Below are positions 28,438 to 36,756 of a DNA stretch of 64,000 nt, piece after piece (the first letter of the stretch is position 1; the number at the start of each line of letters is the position of its first letter). The stretch is from BJGV01 sp964013575. Its GTDB lineage: Bacteria > Pseudomonadota > Gammaproteobacteria > Burkholderiales > Nitrosomonadaceae. The stretch lies in the NCBI GenBank assembly GCA_964013575.1, contig CAXGWP010000007.1:1-64000 (forward strand). The letters run 5' to 3'. Both the position numbers and the translations under genes were made by a program. Below the pieces are notes generated by a model that was given only the letters and a program-made list of their open reading frames with translations, did no database searches and was not told where the DNA came from.

Positions 28438-29388
28438 CTATCTAATAGGTAGGGCAATGAAAGTTCCATTATTTCTTTTAGTTAATTCTCGCATCAAAAT
28501 ACCAAACCGATCCGTTGTATACTGAGAAGGAAAAGCAATAGCGTGAATCTTGGCTATACGCCTCCCATCTTTCTGAGCCTTATTATTTCTTGTAATATTG
28601 GCAATAACACTATCATAAGAGTCACCAGTATAATCATCACCAAAGACATAAATTGAAATTGTATGCCCTGGCTTCTTATATTTTTTTAATGCAATCAGTA
28701 TGCCCTCTTTAGGGCTACTGTTAGATGCACTTTGCCATACTTTAAAGAATTTCATCACACTTTTGCGTCGAAATGGTATATCAGGAATCCATTTACCTTC
28801 ATAACCTGCATGAATAGAGCGGCCTTGATCATCTAAGATCTGGAATCCTTTTACTTGAGGATGGATAGCTAAGATATTAATTATTTCTTGTGTGACGCGA
28901 CTCCAAATAGTCTTCATACTGCCCGACGTATCAATCACAAAAACAACATAATCACTATCCACAGGAATACCCCCTACTTCATCATCACGCTTAAGATTAT
29001 TAGTAGTTGGCGTGATTGATATCCTTTCTAAGCTAGACTGAGCCAAAGAAAGTCCATCTAAATCACTAGCTAATTCTTTTTCTTCAATTTCTTTTGTGCG
29101 AATATTATCTAAGAAAGATTGTGTTGCTCTATTTAAATTTCTACTATCCTCAAACTGAATTTTATTCTTCTCTTTTTGCTGTTCAATTTTTGCTAATAGA
29201 ATATTTACCTGTCTCTGTAGCAAAACTATCTGACTAAAATGATTCTCTACTTGCTCCACCGTCAATTCAGGAACATCTCTATCCGTATGAGAAATAAGTA
29301 CTAGAAGAACTATTGCACCGAAACCGCATGTAATAATATCCAAGAATGAAAGGCTAAACACTTCAAAATTTTTTTTCTTTATTTTCAT
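28438..29388 (-). CDS. Membrane-anchored von Willebrand A protein 2 (TolR/MotB-like N-terminus)
   Basis: This 316-residue protein begins with a basic cytoplasmic tail, then a transmembrane helix SLSFLDIITCGFGAIVLLVL (about 12-31) with an aspartate (D17) at its start. A coiled coil (about 45-115) and a VWA domain follow, whose MIDAS begins VVFVIDTSGSMK (D153, S155, S157). The threonine expected in the next MIDAS loop is not obvious. The frame is open to TTG 29394, but ATG 29388 is preferred: it overlaps the stop of the previous gene as ATGA and has GGAG eight bases upstream. The domain faces the periplasm if positively charged residues stay inside. It is the last gene of the operon. Confidence 0.85.
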   Translation of the reverse strand: MKIKKKNFEVFSLSFLDIITCGFGAIVLLVLISHTDRDVPELTVEQVENHFSQIVLLQRQVNILLAKIEQQKEKNKIQFEDSRNLNRATQSFLDNIRTKEIEEKELASDLDGLSLAQSSLERISITPTTNNLKRDDEVGGIPVDSDYVVFVIDTSGSMKTIWSRVTQEIINILAIHPQVKGFQILDDQGRSIHAGYEGKWIPDIPFRRKSVMKFFKVWQSASNSSPKEGILIALKKYKKPGHTISIYVFGDDYTGDSYDSVIANITRNNKAQKDGRRIAKIHAIAFPSQYTTDRFGILMRELTKRNNGTFIALPIR

Positions 29389-30446
29389 GGCCAATTCTCC
29401 GCAGGACTTATGACCATGCCACCTGTAGCAGCTGCCCAGCTCCAGTATTCATTTACAGCATCTGGATCGCCTTCAATCGGCAATAAAATAATATTGATTT
29501 TCAAACCAGTCAGGCTGATATCATTAATAGATTGTCTAAACAATTCTACCCGGCACTCACCTGAAATTGATTTAGATTTTGCAAGGAATGAACTGCACCC
29601 AGACAAAGGATTTAGGTAAGCATAATTTGAACCACTAGCAGTAGGCAAACCATCTGTAATAATATAAAGATCTGTTGCATTAAGTTTAGATACAGCTTGC
29701 AAACCCTTATAAAGATTAGTTGCACCAGAAGGAACAACAGAATCTAATTCTTTATAAAAATCATTAAGAATTTCATCAGTAGTAACTGACAACCATTTTG
29801 ACTTACCAAGATAATGTATTGAGTCATTAAAAGTAACTACACTTAACTGACTCTTTTTAGGAGTCCGCGCAAGAAACCAACGAACTATTTTTTTTGTCCG
29901 GAGCCATTTAGGTCCTTGTTTCTTATTTTGAATAGAACTATTTTTTCTTTTAATAATATTTAATAATTTTTCATCAGTCATTGAAGCGCTACTATCAATC
30001 AACAACACAATGCGCTGACCTTCAACTTTTAAACCAATCAGATAATTCTCTTCACCACCGCGATCATCTTGTATAAGATCACTCTTCTGTCTTATTGCGC
30101 TTGTAGCAATACTATTCTTCAGAGAAACTAACTCTCTCTTCTTATTATTAAGATTAAGATCTTTCTGTGCTAATTCTTGCTTAATCAATACAAGATTCTC
30201 TTCTAACTTCTTTATTTTCTCAGCCTCAGACTGAGATACATTATGCAATTGATCAAGCACCTGCTGCAATTTTACTTGCTGTGATTCAAGTAACTGAACC
30301 TCCTCAATTAAATGATTAGACTCAGCATCAGAGTCGCTCGCATCATATTTAACTAAGATAAATACTAATACCATAGCACCTAACCCACATGCCATTATGT
30401 CAAGAAATGCGATATTAAACCCTGCTGATCGACGGATCCTTTTCAC
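29385..30446 (-). CDS. Membrane-anchored von Willebrand A protein 1 (TolR/MotB-like N-terminus)
   Basis: This 353-residue protein has the same plan as the following gene: basic tail, a helix AFLDIMACGLGAMVLVFILV (13-32) with D16 at its start, a long coiled coil (about 40-115) and a VWA domain. The MIDAS is better preserved here: DSSAS at 151-155, a threonine in SGATNLYKG and an aspartate in ITDGLPT. The start is GTG at 30446 with no clear Shine-Dalgarno, 11 bases after the channel-protein stop, so translation may depend on coupling. The helix resembles the ion-carrying helix of TolR, ExbD and MotB, with a VWA domain in place of a peptidoglycan-binding one. Its function is unknown. Confidence 0.87.
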   Translation of the reverse strand: MKRIRRSAGFNIAFLDIMACGLGAMVLVFILVKYDASDSDAESNHLIEEVQLLESQQVKLQQVLDQLHNVSQSEAEKIKKLEENLVLIKQELAQKDLNLNNKKRELVSLKNSIATSAIRQKSDLIQDDRGGEENYLIGLKVEGQRIVLLIDSSASMTDEKLLNIIKRKNSSIQNKKQGPKWLRTKKIVRWFLARTPKKSQLSVVTFNDSIHYLGKSKWLSVTTDEILNDFYKELDSVVPSGATNLYKGLQAVSKLNATDLYIITDGLPTASGSNYAYLNPLSGCSSFLAKSKSISGECRVELFRQSINDISLTGLKINIILLPIEGDPDAVNEYWSWAAATGGMVISPAENWP

Positions 30447-30457
30447 TGATTAATTAA

Positions 30458-31213
30458 TTATTTAATACGAGCAAGTAAATACTGATCACAATAAGACTGG
30501 ATATCAACAAGTTGTCCATCCTGAAGACGTTGTAATTGATGGAACATAAACATGAGAAATATACTAATTAATAAAGCAACAAGCGTAGAGTTAAAAGCCA
30601 CACCAAGACTATTTGTCATACCAGCAATATCACCTATAAGGGCCTTGTCAGCTAGAGATAGAGCTTCACCAATACCACGTACTGTTCCAATAAATCCAAT
30701 AGAGGGCACTGCCCAGATCAAATAACGAATCATAGAGTTTTCAGCATCTTGGCGGATAGAAAGAGCCTCTACACAACTTTCTATAGCGTCAGATAAATTC
30801 TGTACATTTTTGGTACCTGCGTAACGCCATAAAGTAGTACGCAACGTCTGTATTAAGGGCGTAGAGATATGATCAGCAGAAAGTTCCTCATCAAGTCGTT
30901 TAATGACTTCCTCTGCATCAAATTCTCCTCCTTGTATTTCTTCTACTATATCTACTGTATAAAGATATTTACTACGCAAAATATTGCGACACTTACTTAA
31001 AATCAGGAAACTCCCCCAGAACATTAATATTATACAAATTTCTTGCTCATAATCTTTAATAACAACGATCAAATCACGAGGTGCAGATTGGCCCGTTTGT
31101 CTCGCTATCTCAAGTATAAGCTGAGCCTCAGGACGAACATAACCAATATAAGCTAAATGAACTAAAATAGCTGAAATAATTAACACAAGAAAACTTTTCA
31201 TAACATCAGACAT
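30458..31213 (-). CDS. MotA/TolQ/ExbB-family proton channel protein
   Basis: This 251-residue protein has three transmembrane segments. One is near the N-terminus (6-26) and one near 55-75. The third lies in the conserved MotA/TolQ block, IWAVPSIGFIGTVRGIGEAL (about 165-184) followed by LGVAFNSTLVALLISIFLMFMF (about 203-224). The long cytoplasmic loop between helices 2 and 3 fits TolQ/ExbB topology. Known relatives form pentamers that use proton or sodium flow to drive a partner with an Asp-bearing helix; here two such partners are encoded next door. The ATG follows the stop of the small upstream gene after a single base. Confidence 0.9.
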   Translation of the reverse strand: MSDVMKSFLVLIISAILVHLAYIGYVRPEAQLILEIARQTGQSAPRDLIVVIKDYEQEICIILMFWGSFLILSKCRNILRSKYLYTVDIVEEIQGGEFDAEEVIKRLDEELSADHISTPLIQTLRTTLWRYAGTKNVQNLSDAIESCVEALSIRQDAENSMIRYLIWAVPSIGFIGTVRGIGEALSLADKALIGDIAGMTNSLGVAFNSTLVALLISIFLMFMFHQLQRLQDGQLVDIQSYCDQYLLARIK

Positions 31214-31214
31214 A

Positions 31215-31361
31215 TTAAATATCCACAGGAAAAGATGTAGGAGAGCTTAGACTAATAATAGGTACGACTGCATACACGGTTGCTACTGTAATCAAAAAAA
31301 TTATAACTATTAAAACCCATTGGGTACTTTTTTTATATAATGATCTTTTTAACTTACTCAT
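31215..31361 (-). CDS. Small single-pass membrane protein, 48 residues
   Basis: The peptide starts MSKLKRSLYKKSTQW, then has one hydrophobic helix (VLIVIIFLITVATVYAVVPII, about 16-36), and ends SLSSPTSFPVDI. It has a near-perfect ribosome binding site, GGAGG five bases before the ATG. Its start overlaps the end of the PEGA/SUMF1 gene by eight bases and its stop is one base from the ATG of the channel gene, so it fits the operon exactly. Basic residues before the helix place the C-terminus in the periplasm. I recognise no family. Its position next to the channel gene suggests an accessory subunit, which is inference. Confidence 0.75.
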   Translation of the reverse strand: MSKLKRSLYKKSTQWVLIVIIFLITVATVYAVVPIISLSSPTSFPVDI

Positions 31362-33384
31362 TCTTGCCTCCATAAAGATAACGGCCTACTCGGAATCCTA
31401 CGTCATCACGCCCTGTATTCATCAATCCCTCCCTAAATGATGGACGAAGCATAGTAATTGAACCAGAACGGAAATTAGCCCCTTTAACCACATGTAACTG
31501 CCCTCTTTCTTCGCCCAATGGATTCATTAAAATCTCATCCCCTATTGGTGGTATAACCGAATAAAAATCATGCACCCATTCACTCACATTACCAGAAATA
31601 TCATAAAGACCAGATGGCTCTTTATTAAAGCTACCGACTGGCGCAATACCCATATAACCATCATTATAATTAGGCATATAAAATCTCATTTCAGCTTTAG
31701 CACTTTCATCTGAGATATTAGCTGTATTGGGCGGAATAATTATCTCATCTCCCCATGAAAAAATAGTTTGTTTTGTTTTTCCTGCCTTACGTGACAGCCA
31801 TTCCCATTCTGCTTCACTAAGCAACCGGTAACCATCAGTATTTTTATTAAACCCTATTACTCTCTTATTCTCAATCTTATAAAAATCCTGTAGCCCTTCA
31901 TTCTTGCTGAGCCAATTACAGAAAGATGCAGCTTCATTCCAATCAATAGAAATTACAGGTTCATTATCTGCACCTAAAGATTTTCTTAAACTTGGTTTAA
32001 ATTTTCCATACTGACTATTTGTTATCTCAAAAATACTGGCATAAAATGATTTAGATAAATTAATCCTTTTCTGAAACTCATTTGCACGTTGACCTTTCTG
32101 AGAACGTGGTGCCCCCATCTCAAAAACACCTGGCTTTATAAATAATTTTAATTTAATTCCAGCCTTATTAGTCATCTCTCTAGGTGCCTCTTGTAATCGA
32201 GCCTGATATTCCGTGATCAATTTAACTGATAATTTTTGGGAAAATTTCGCTGTTGGATTTACAGTTTTGGTTACTGATCTGTACCCTTCTTTTTTGAAGA
32301 CAATATTCTGAGTTATTGCTGGAAGACTAACAGTAATAGGATTATTACTATAGATTTTATTATTAATCCAAATATCAGCAGGTGGAGATGAAGAAATTAT
32401 AACTCTCCCAAACTCTTTCTCAAGCTGAAAAGATATTTCCTTATCTTCATCTGATGAAAATTTAATTTTTTTTGTAATCGGGTAATAACCATCTTTTATA
32501 TAAGTCAATCTATGCTCAACATTTGTACTGAGAAAAATTGGTCCCCTTGATAGACTACCATTTACAATAAGCCTCCCACCTTTTGGCGATAGTTTAGGAA
32601 TAATCTTTGCTTTTATGCGGGCAAGGCGATAACTACGCTTCAAATTTGATTCAATATGAGTAATCTCAAACTTATCAATTAAATCAATAAAATTATCAGC
32701 TGTAATACGTAAAGAATATACACCACCCTTCTGTCTATTATCTACCGGAGTTTTACCAATATACCTATCATTAAGAAAAACATTAGCTCCAATAGGGCTT
32801 GAGGAAACGTTAATCCTTCCATTAACTGGTTGCAATTCAGTTTGAATTTTAGTCTTTTGATTCCGTTTTATTTTTACTGTCAATTCTTTAGGCAGGAAAA
32901 AAGGGTTGTCAATATTAATAGTGTAAGTTCCTGCCTCTAATTCCTGATCTAACGTAGCAGAATACGCAACATCATGACCATTAATTCTCCATGAAGTATT
33001 TGACACATTGTCTTTATTCCCTAATAGATTGACGATTATCTGACCAGGTAATTCAGATAACTCCAAAGGGAAATTTTTACCTAAATATAAAGAATCTATA
33101 GTTACTGTAGTGTCTTTGAAACCAGGTGAAGATACTTTAATAACAGGGTTACTAGAAATTGAGTACACCACATCACTTATGCTAAAACCAAATCTATCAA
33201 TTACATTAATTTTAGCTGATTTATTTGCTTCTAATGGTGAAACATCTATTCTTGTTCCACGAGAATAAATAAGAAATATAGCTAGAAGAGAAAGAAGAGC
33301 AATAGTTATCAAAGTAAGAATAATATACTTTTTTAATTGCCGGGTTTTTGCACTTTCTAATTTTTTATTAGATTGATTCATCAC
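31354..33384 (-). CDS. Membrane-anchored PEGA-repeat protein with C-terminal SUMF1-like domain
   Basis: This 676-residue protein has an N-terminal anchor (about 20-41), then several beta-rich repeats. Two are clear PEGA domains: RINVSSSPIGANVFLNDRYIG near 190 and RVIISSSPPADIWINNKIY near 330. The last 260 residues form a formylglycine-generating-enzyme/SUMF1-like fold (GVFEMGAPRSQKG, then YRLLSEAEWEWLSR, then GLYDISGNVSEWVHDF, then VVKGANFRSGS and DVGFRVGR). The two catalytic cysteines of true formylglycine-generating enzymes are absent from the RSGSITMLRPSFRE segment, so this domain is more likely a binding module than a sulfatase activator. Its ATG overlaps the preceding gene by 17 bases. 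Confidence 0.88.
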   Translation of the reverse strand: MMNQSNKKLESAKTRQLKKYIILTLITIALLSLLAIFLIYSRGTRIDVSPLEANKSAKINVIDRFGFSISDVVYSISSNPVIKVSSPGFKDTTVTIDSLYLGKNFPLELSELPGQIIVNLLGNKDNVSNTSWRINGHDVAYSATLDQELEAGTYTINIDNPFFLPKELTVKIKRNQKTKIQTELQPVNGRINVSSSPIGANVFLNDRYIGKTPVDNRQKGGVYSLRITADNFIDLIDKFEITHIESNLKRSYRLARIKAKIIPKLSPKGGRLIVNGSLSRGPIFLSTNVEHRLTYIKDGYYPITKKIKFSSDEDKEISFQLEKEFGRVIISSSPPADIWINNKIYSNNPITVSLPAITQNIVFKKEGYRSVTKTVNPTAKFSQKLSVKLITEYQARLQEAPREMTNKAGIKLKLFIKPGVFEMGAPRSQKGQRANEFQKRINLSKSFYASIFEITNSQYGKFKPSLRKSLGADNEPVISIDWNEAASFCNWLSKNEGLQDFYKIENKRVIGFNKNTDGYRLLSEAEWEWLSRKAGKTKQTIFSWGDEIIIPPNTANISDESAKAEMRFYMPNYNDGYMGIAPVGSFNKEPSGLYDISGNVSEWVHDFYSVIPPIGDEILMNPLGEERGQLHVVKGANFRSGSITMLRPSFREGLMNTGRDDVGFRVGRYLYGGKNE

Positions 33385-34789
33385 AAATTATGTTGACACT
33401 ATAATTATTCTGATCATACGGAATTAATATTTCCAATAACTTTGACTTGAAACCCTCTCTCACTCCTTCAAATATATAATTTCCTGGTTTTAAATGAATT
33501 ATTTTATGAGAAATTCTACCTAGTTTTCCTATACCTCGTACTTTAATATAAGTCATGCTATCGGACATTACCGTAACAGGAATCAACCTATTAAATAATA
33601 TAATTAAATTGTTCAATTTCTTTATTTTTCTCTTTATTTCAGCGCTATATCTTGAAAAATATTCTGCTCGCTTTATAACATTCTTTGCTTGACTTAAAAT
33701 ACTACTATCTGAAAGACGACTTGAAGATTCTAAATATTGGCTAATAACCAAGTTAATCTCAATAATTTCATTAGCTCTTTTTAATCCTACAATCGCCATT
33801 TCATTATTTGGCATATCTTTTATTATTTCAGAATAATTTGACCTAACCTGCTCCCATTCATCCTCTCGGATTGCCTGTTCAGCTTGCTTAAATGCAAGAT
33901 CTATTCTGTATGATTTCTCTTCCTCTAATAGCTTCCTTAAAAAAACTTTAAGCTCCATCCGATCTGGATAAATCTCCTTTGCTTTCTGATAATGATTTTT
34001 TGCCTCTTTAAATTCATGATTCTCTATTTTAGAAAATCCTATTGAAATATGATTATCAAAATTATTATTTCTAATCAATTTCTGTAATAGTTTTATACGC
34101 TCAGCTTCTACTGGTCGATTTGGATTAATTTTTAAAACCAAATCTAAAAATTTATGCTCTTTTAACAAATTATTTTCGATGCGAGCTACCCTTGCCTTAC
34201 TTAAAAGCGGAAGAATCTGCTTAAGCTTCTCTATATCATTTTGAAGTAACTGAGCTTCAATAGATTTTGGAGAAATTATTAGCGCCCTATTAATATGTAA
34301 TTCTGCTTCATCATAGTAATCATCTGAAAAGAATAAGGTGGCTTTTTTTATATTTTCTTTATAAATCCTCTCTGATTCATATAAAACTTCTAATGTCTTA
34401 TTTTTTAATAATTTAATACCTTTTAGTGCATCAAGATAATCACTATTACTAAAACTATGCATCATATCTTTATTTAACTTATTAATCTCAAATAAAGTCT
34501 CTGGATCCCAATTCTTAAGATTAGCTTCCTGAAGACGAGGCTTTAAGGCATCATTATATTCTTGTAATAACTCTTTAAATTCCTTCCTGATGCTGCCTAT
34601 GCTTAAATTTAATGGTTCTTTAATTTTAATTTCTTGGGCAGGTATATCATTTAATTCACTAAATTTATAATATGGGAGATTTTCTAATATAAAAATACTA
34701 GAAATAATAACCAAAAATAATCCGATTATTGCTTTTCCTGCTAATCTAGCATAACGGTGCCGCGCATTTCTAAGTTTTCTTTCTAGCAC
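33368..34789 (-). CDS. Membrane-anchored helical-repeat protein with PEGA-like C-terminus
   Basis: This 473-residue protein has a short basic N-terminus, one membrane helix (AIIGLFLVIISSIFIL, about 19-34) and then about 330 residues of charged amphipathic helices. Some read as TPR-like pairs: DDYYDEAELHINRALIISPK near 154 and ENHEFKEAKNHYQKAKEIYP near 255. The last 70 residues are beta-rich and PEGA-like (HLKPGNYIFEGVREGFKS). It is probably a periplasmic protein-interaction scaffold. It overlaps the PEGA/SUMF1 gene by 17 bases and follows the lipoprotein gene after 14. No specific function is recognised. Confidence 0.83.
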   Translation of the reverse strand: MLERKLRNARHRYARLAGKAIIGLFLVIISSIFILENLPYYKFSELNDIPAQEIKIKEPLNLSIGSIRKEFKELLQEYNDALKPRLQEANLKNWDPETLFEINKLNKDMMHSFSNSDYLDALKGIKLLKNKTLEVLYESERIYKENIKKATLFFSDDYYDEAELHINRALIISPKSIEAQLLQNDIEKLKQILPLLSKARVARIENNLLKEHKFLDLVLKINPNRPVEAERIKLLQKLIRNNNFDNHISIGFSKIENHEFKEAKNHYQKAKEIYPDRMELKVFLRKLLEEEKSYRIDLAFKQAEQAIREDEWEQVRSNYSEIIKDMPNNEMAIVGLKRANEIIEINLVISQYLESSSRLSDSSILSQAKNVIKRAEYFSRYSAEIKRKIKKLNNLIILFNRLIPVTVMSDSMTYIKVRGIGKLGRISHKIIHLKPGNYIFEGVREGFKSKLLEILIPYDQNNYSVNIICDESI

Positions 34790-34803
34790 ATTATATTAAA
34801 TAA

Positions 34804-36048
34804 CTATAATTGGAGGTCGGGGGTATTCTCTTCTAAATATATTCTTTGTAAGAAATCACGCCACTGCTTAAATTGTTCCTTAGCATTGCCAGTAAGCTCA
34901 ACACTATTCTTTTCAAATTCAATAACCTTTGGGGCTAGTTCCATATCAACAGACTGGCCCAATTCATTCAGTGTGTCACGATGCATATTTGCTTCGTCAT
35001 TAGACTCCAGGCTCTTTCCAATTAAGACGGCTCCCCCAACCCCACCTGCAACCAGCCCAAGCGTCGAAGCCGTCTGAGTAGCAGCCGAACGCGAGCCAGA
35101 GCCAGCTATGGCAGATAAAACACCAAGTCCTATAAGGGCAGCACCACCAACTGCTTGACCTATCGCTTTATAATTTGCAGAGCGTTTTGCTTTAATTTCT
35201 AGCAAACTTTGATGTTGCCACAATAAATAACTATCATTCATTTTTGATGAAAAAGAAGCATAATTATTTTGTAATCCATCAATAAAAAGTTGATCACGTA
35301 CCCTAATAGCTTTAACACGATAAAACATTAAATCTTTATCACTTGGCTTACCCACTAATTTAAATTCTCCATTTGCTATTTTAAAATATTGCATAAATTG
35401 ACTATCTAAAAGATTAGCCCCAAAACGAAGATCTGCTAAATAACGCAAATCTTTTAGTTCCTTATATTTATAATCACTAAGTTTCTCGGTAATTTTAATT
35501 GCTATTTCCTCAAACAAAGGATCATAAGGATCCTTTCCTTTATTTCTGTAATTTTTATAAAATGCATCAGATACTTCATGATCAAAAGAATCACCTAACC
35601 ATTTATGGTTACTGATATCAATCACTTCTACATCAATCTTAACCTCTTCACCATTAGACTCTTTAATCTGGCCAAGTATATACAAATCTCCAGTAGCAGT
35701 TCTATCTGGAGCAACACGTACTGCTCCAAATTTACCAGTTTCTTCTAGCTTTTCTTTAAGTTTATATGCAAAACGATTTGCTTCTGCCCTACGTATCTCT
35801 GGCCATATGTTTTCATCTTCATAATCACTATTTTCAGGTAAACCGGGATCAAAAACAGGAATTATGACATCAAGCTTTGGAAGCAACTGAGCAGTATTAA
35901 GTTTTTTCTGATTTAAATAGGACGATGATAATGAAGGGCCAACTGCCACCGATTGATTTGTACTATTAGTTGCACATCCAGTGTACAAAAATATTTGAAA
36001 AATACAGCTAACCAGAATAAGAATAATTTTAGATATCTTAAATATCAT
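34804..36048 (-). CDS. Lipoprotein of the VWA/TolQ-like operon
   Basis: This protein of about 414 residues has a lipoprotein signal peptide ending FLYTGCATN. The middle contains a segment FGAVRVAPDRTATGDLYILG and a beta-rich region with KIDVEVIDISNHKWLGDSF, which suggests a nucleotide-free, TolB-N or CsgG-like fold, but I cannot assign it. A Gly/Ala-rich hydrophobic region near 305-350 (AIGQAVGGAALIGLGVL, then LVAGGVGGAVLIG) could insert into a membrane. The open frame begins at GTG 36060, but ATG 36048 is preferred because AGGA then lies five bases away. The preceding gene's stop is adjacent, so they are coupled. Confidence 0.8.
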   Translation of the reverse strand: MIFKISKIILILVSCIFQIFLYTGCATNSTNQSVAVGPSLSSSYLNQKKLNTAQLLPKLDVIIPVFDPGLPENSDYEDENIWPEIRRAEANRFAYKLKEKLEETGKFGAVRVAPDRTATGDLYILGQIKESNGEEVKIDVEVIDISNHKWLGDSFDHEVSDAFYKNYRNKGKDPYDPLFEEIAIKITEKLSDYKYKELKDLRYLADLRFGANLLDSQFMQYFKIANGEFKLVGKPSDKDLMFYRVKAIRVRDQLFIDGLQNNYASFSSKMNDSYLLWQHQSLLEIKAKRSANYKAIGQAVGGAALIGLGVLSAIAGSGSRSAATQTASTLGLVAGGVGGAVLIGKSLESNDEANMHRDTLNELGQSVDMELAPKVIEFEKNSVELTGNAKEQFKQWRDFLQRIYLEENTPDLQL

Positions 36049-36060
36049 CATTTTCCTCAC

Positions 36061-36633
36061 TTATTGGACAATTCCTTTATACTTTCGATATTCTTTCCAT
36101 AATAATTCTTTTTTTATGGGATCATCTTCATTTTCAGCAGCATGGCGTATTTGGGCCGCCAGCATACTATCATTATCTGCTGATGGAATATCATCATGAA
36201 TTTTTCCATTTGAAACAGAAAGATTACTCCCATACTGGCTCTTTTTACTTATAGCATGCTCAACTGAACTACTTTCTGTCGCGTCACCTATGCTATTCCC
36301 AATAGAAGATAACTCTTTCCCTGAGATAGTTGAACTGGCAATAGAGCTTTCTTCTTTTACATCTTCAGAATTACTAGCTGAGCTAACACTGCCACCACTA
36401 TTATCATTAGATTCTAACCTTTCTTTTTCTGTCTGACATAGCTCAAATTTATTTAATGAATTAGTAAGGGACATATCCATACTGTGAATACGCTCACCTC
36501 TAGTCAGGGTTGGATCATCAGAATAATCTATATGGACATCAGTACAATCAAGCACTATCTCAAGACTGTCTTGAGTATAAGCTGTTGAATGAAAAATAAA
36601 GAAAATATATATAATCAGCTCTACTTTTTTCAT
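36061..36633 (-). CDS. Ser-rich secreted protein, first gene of the VWA/TolQ-like operon
   Basis: I do not recognise this 190-residue protein. It has a signal peptide (MKKVELIIYIFFIFHSTAYT) with likely cleavage after TAYT. Two Cys follow in the first 70 residues (VLDCTDVHI and FELCQTEK), then a long low-complexity stretch rich in Ser, Glu, Asp, Gly and Asn (about 75-150). The C-terminal helix is charged (AAQIRHAAENEDDPIKKELLWKEYRKY). It looks like an exported, partly disordered periplasmic protein. It sits immediately before the lipoprotein gene with no gap. The 123 bases upstream are very AT-rich and contain several TATAAT-like hexamers, so the operon promoter probably lies there. Confidence 0.75.
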   Translation of the reverse strand: MKKVELIIYIFFIFHSTAYTQDSLEIVLDCTDVHIDYSDDPTLTRGERIHSMDMSLTNSLNKFELCQTEKERLESNDNSGGSVSSASNSEDVKEESSIASSTISGKELSSIGNSIGDATESSSVEHAISKKSQYGSNLSVSNGKIHDDIPSADNDSMLAAQIRHAAENEDDPIKKELLWKEYRKYKGIVQ

Positions 36634-36756
36634 AACCTAAATCTAAATTAGGACGTAATTATATGAAATTTCAAATAGATTTAACTATATAATAATAACA
36701 TATTAAATTTTTAACCTAAAATTTATAACTTAATTATTGCTACTAATTTTACTTAA

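Noticed and set aside
28438..36633. Reading the VWA/TolQ-like operon as a Zorya defence system
   Set aside because: Zorya has ZorA/ZorB with a peptidoglycan-binding ZorB and a helicase or nuclease effector. Here the partner domains are VWA, the other genes are envelope proteins, and there is no effector.
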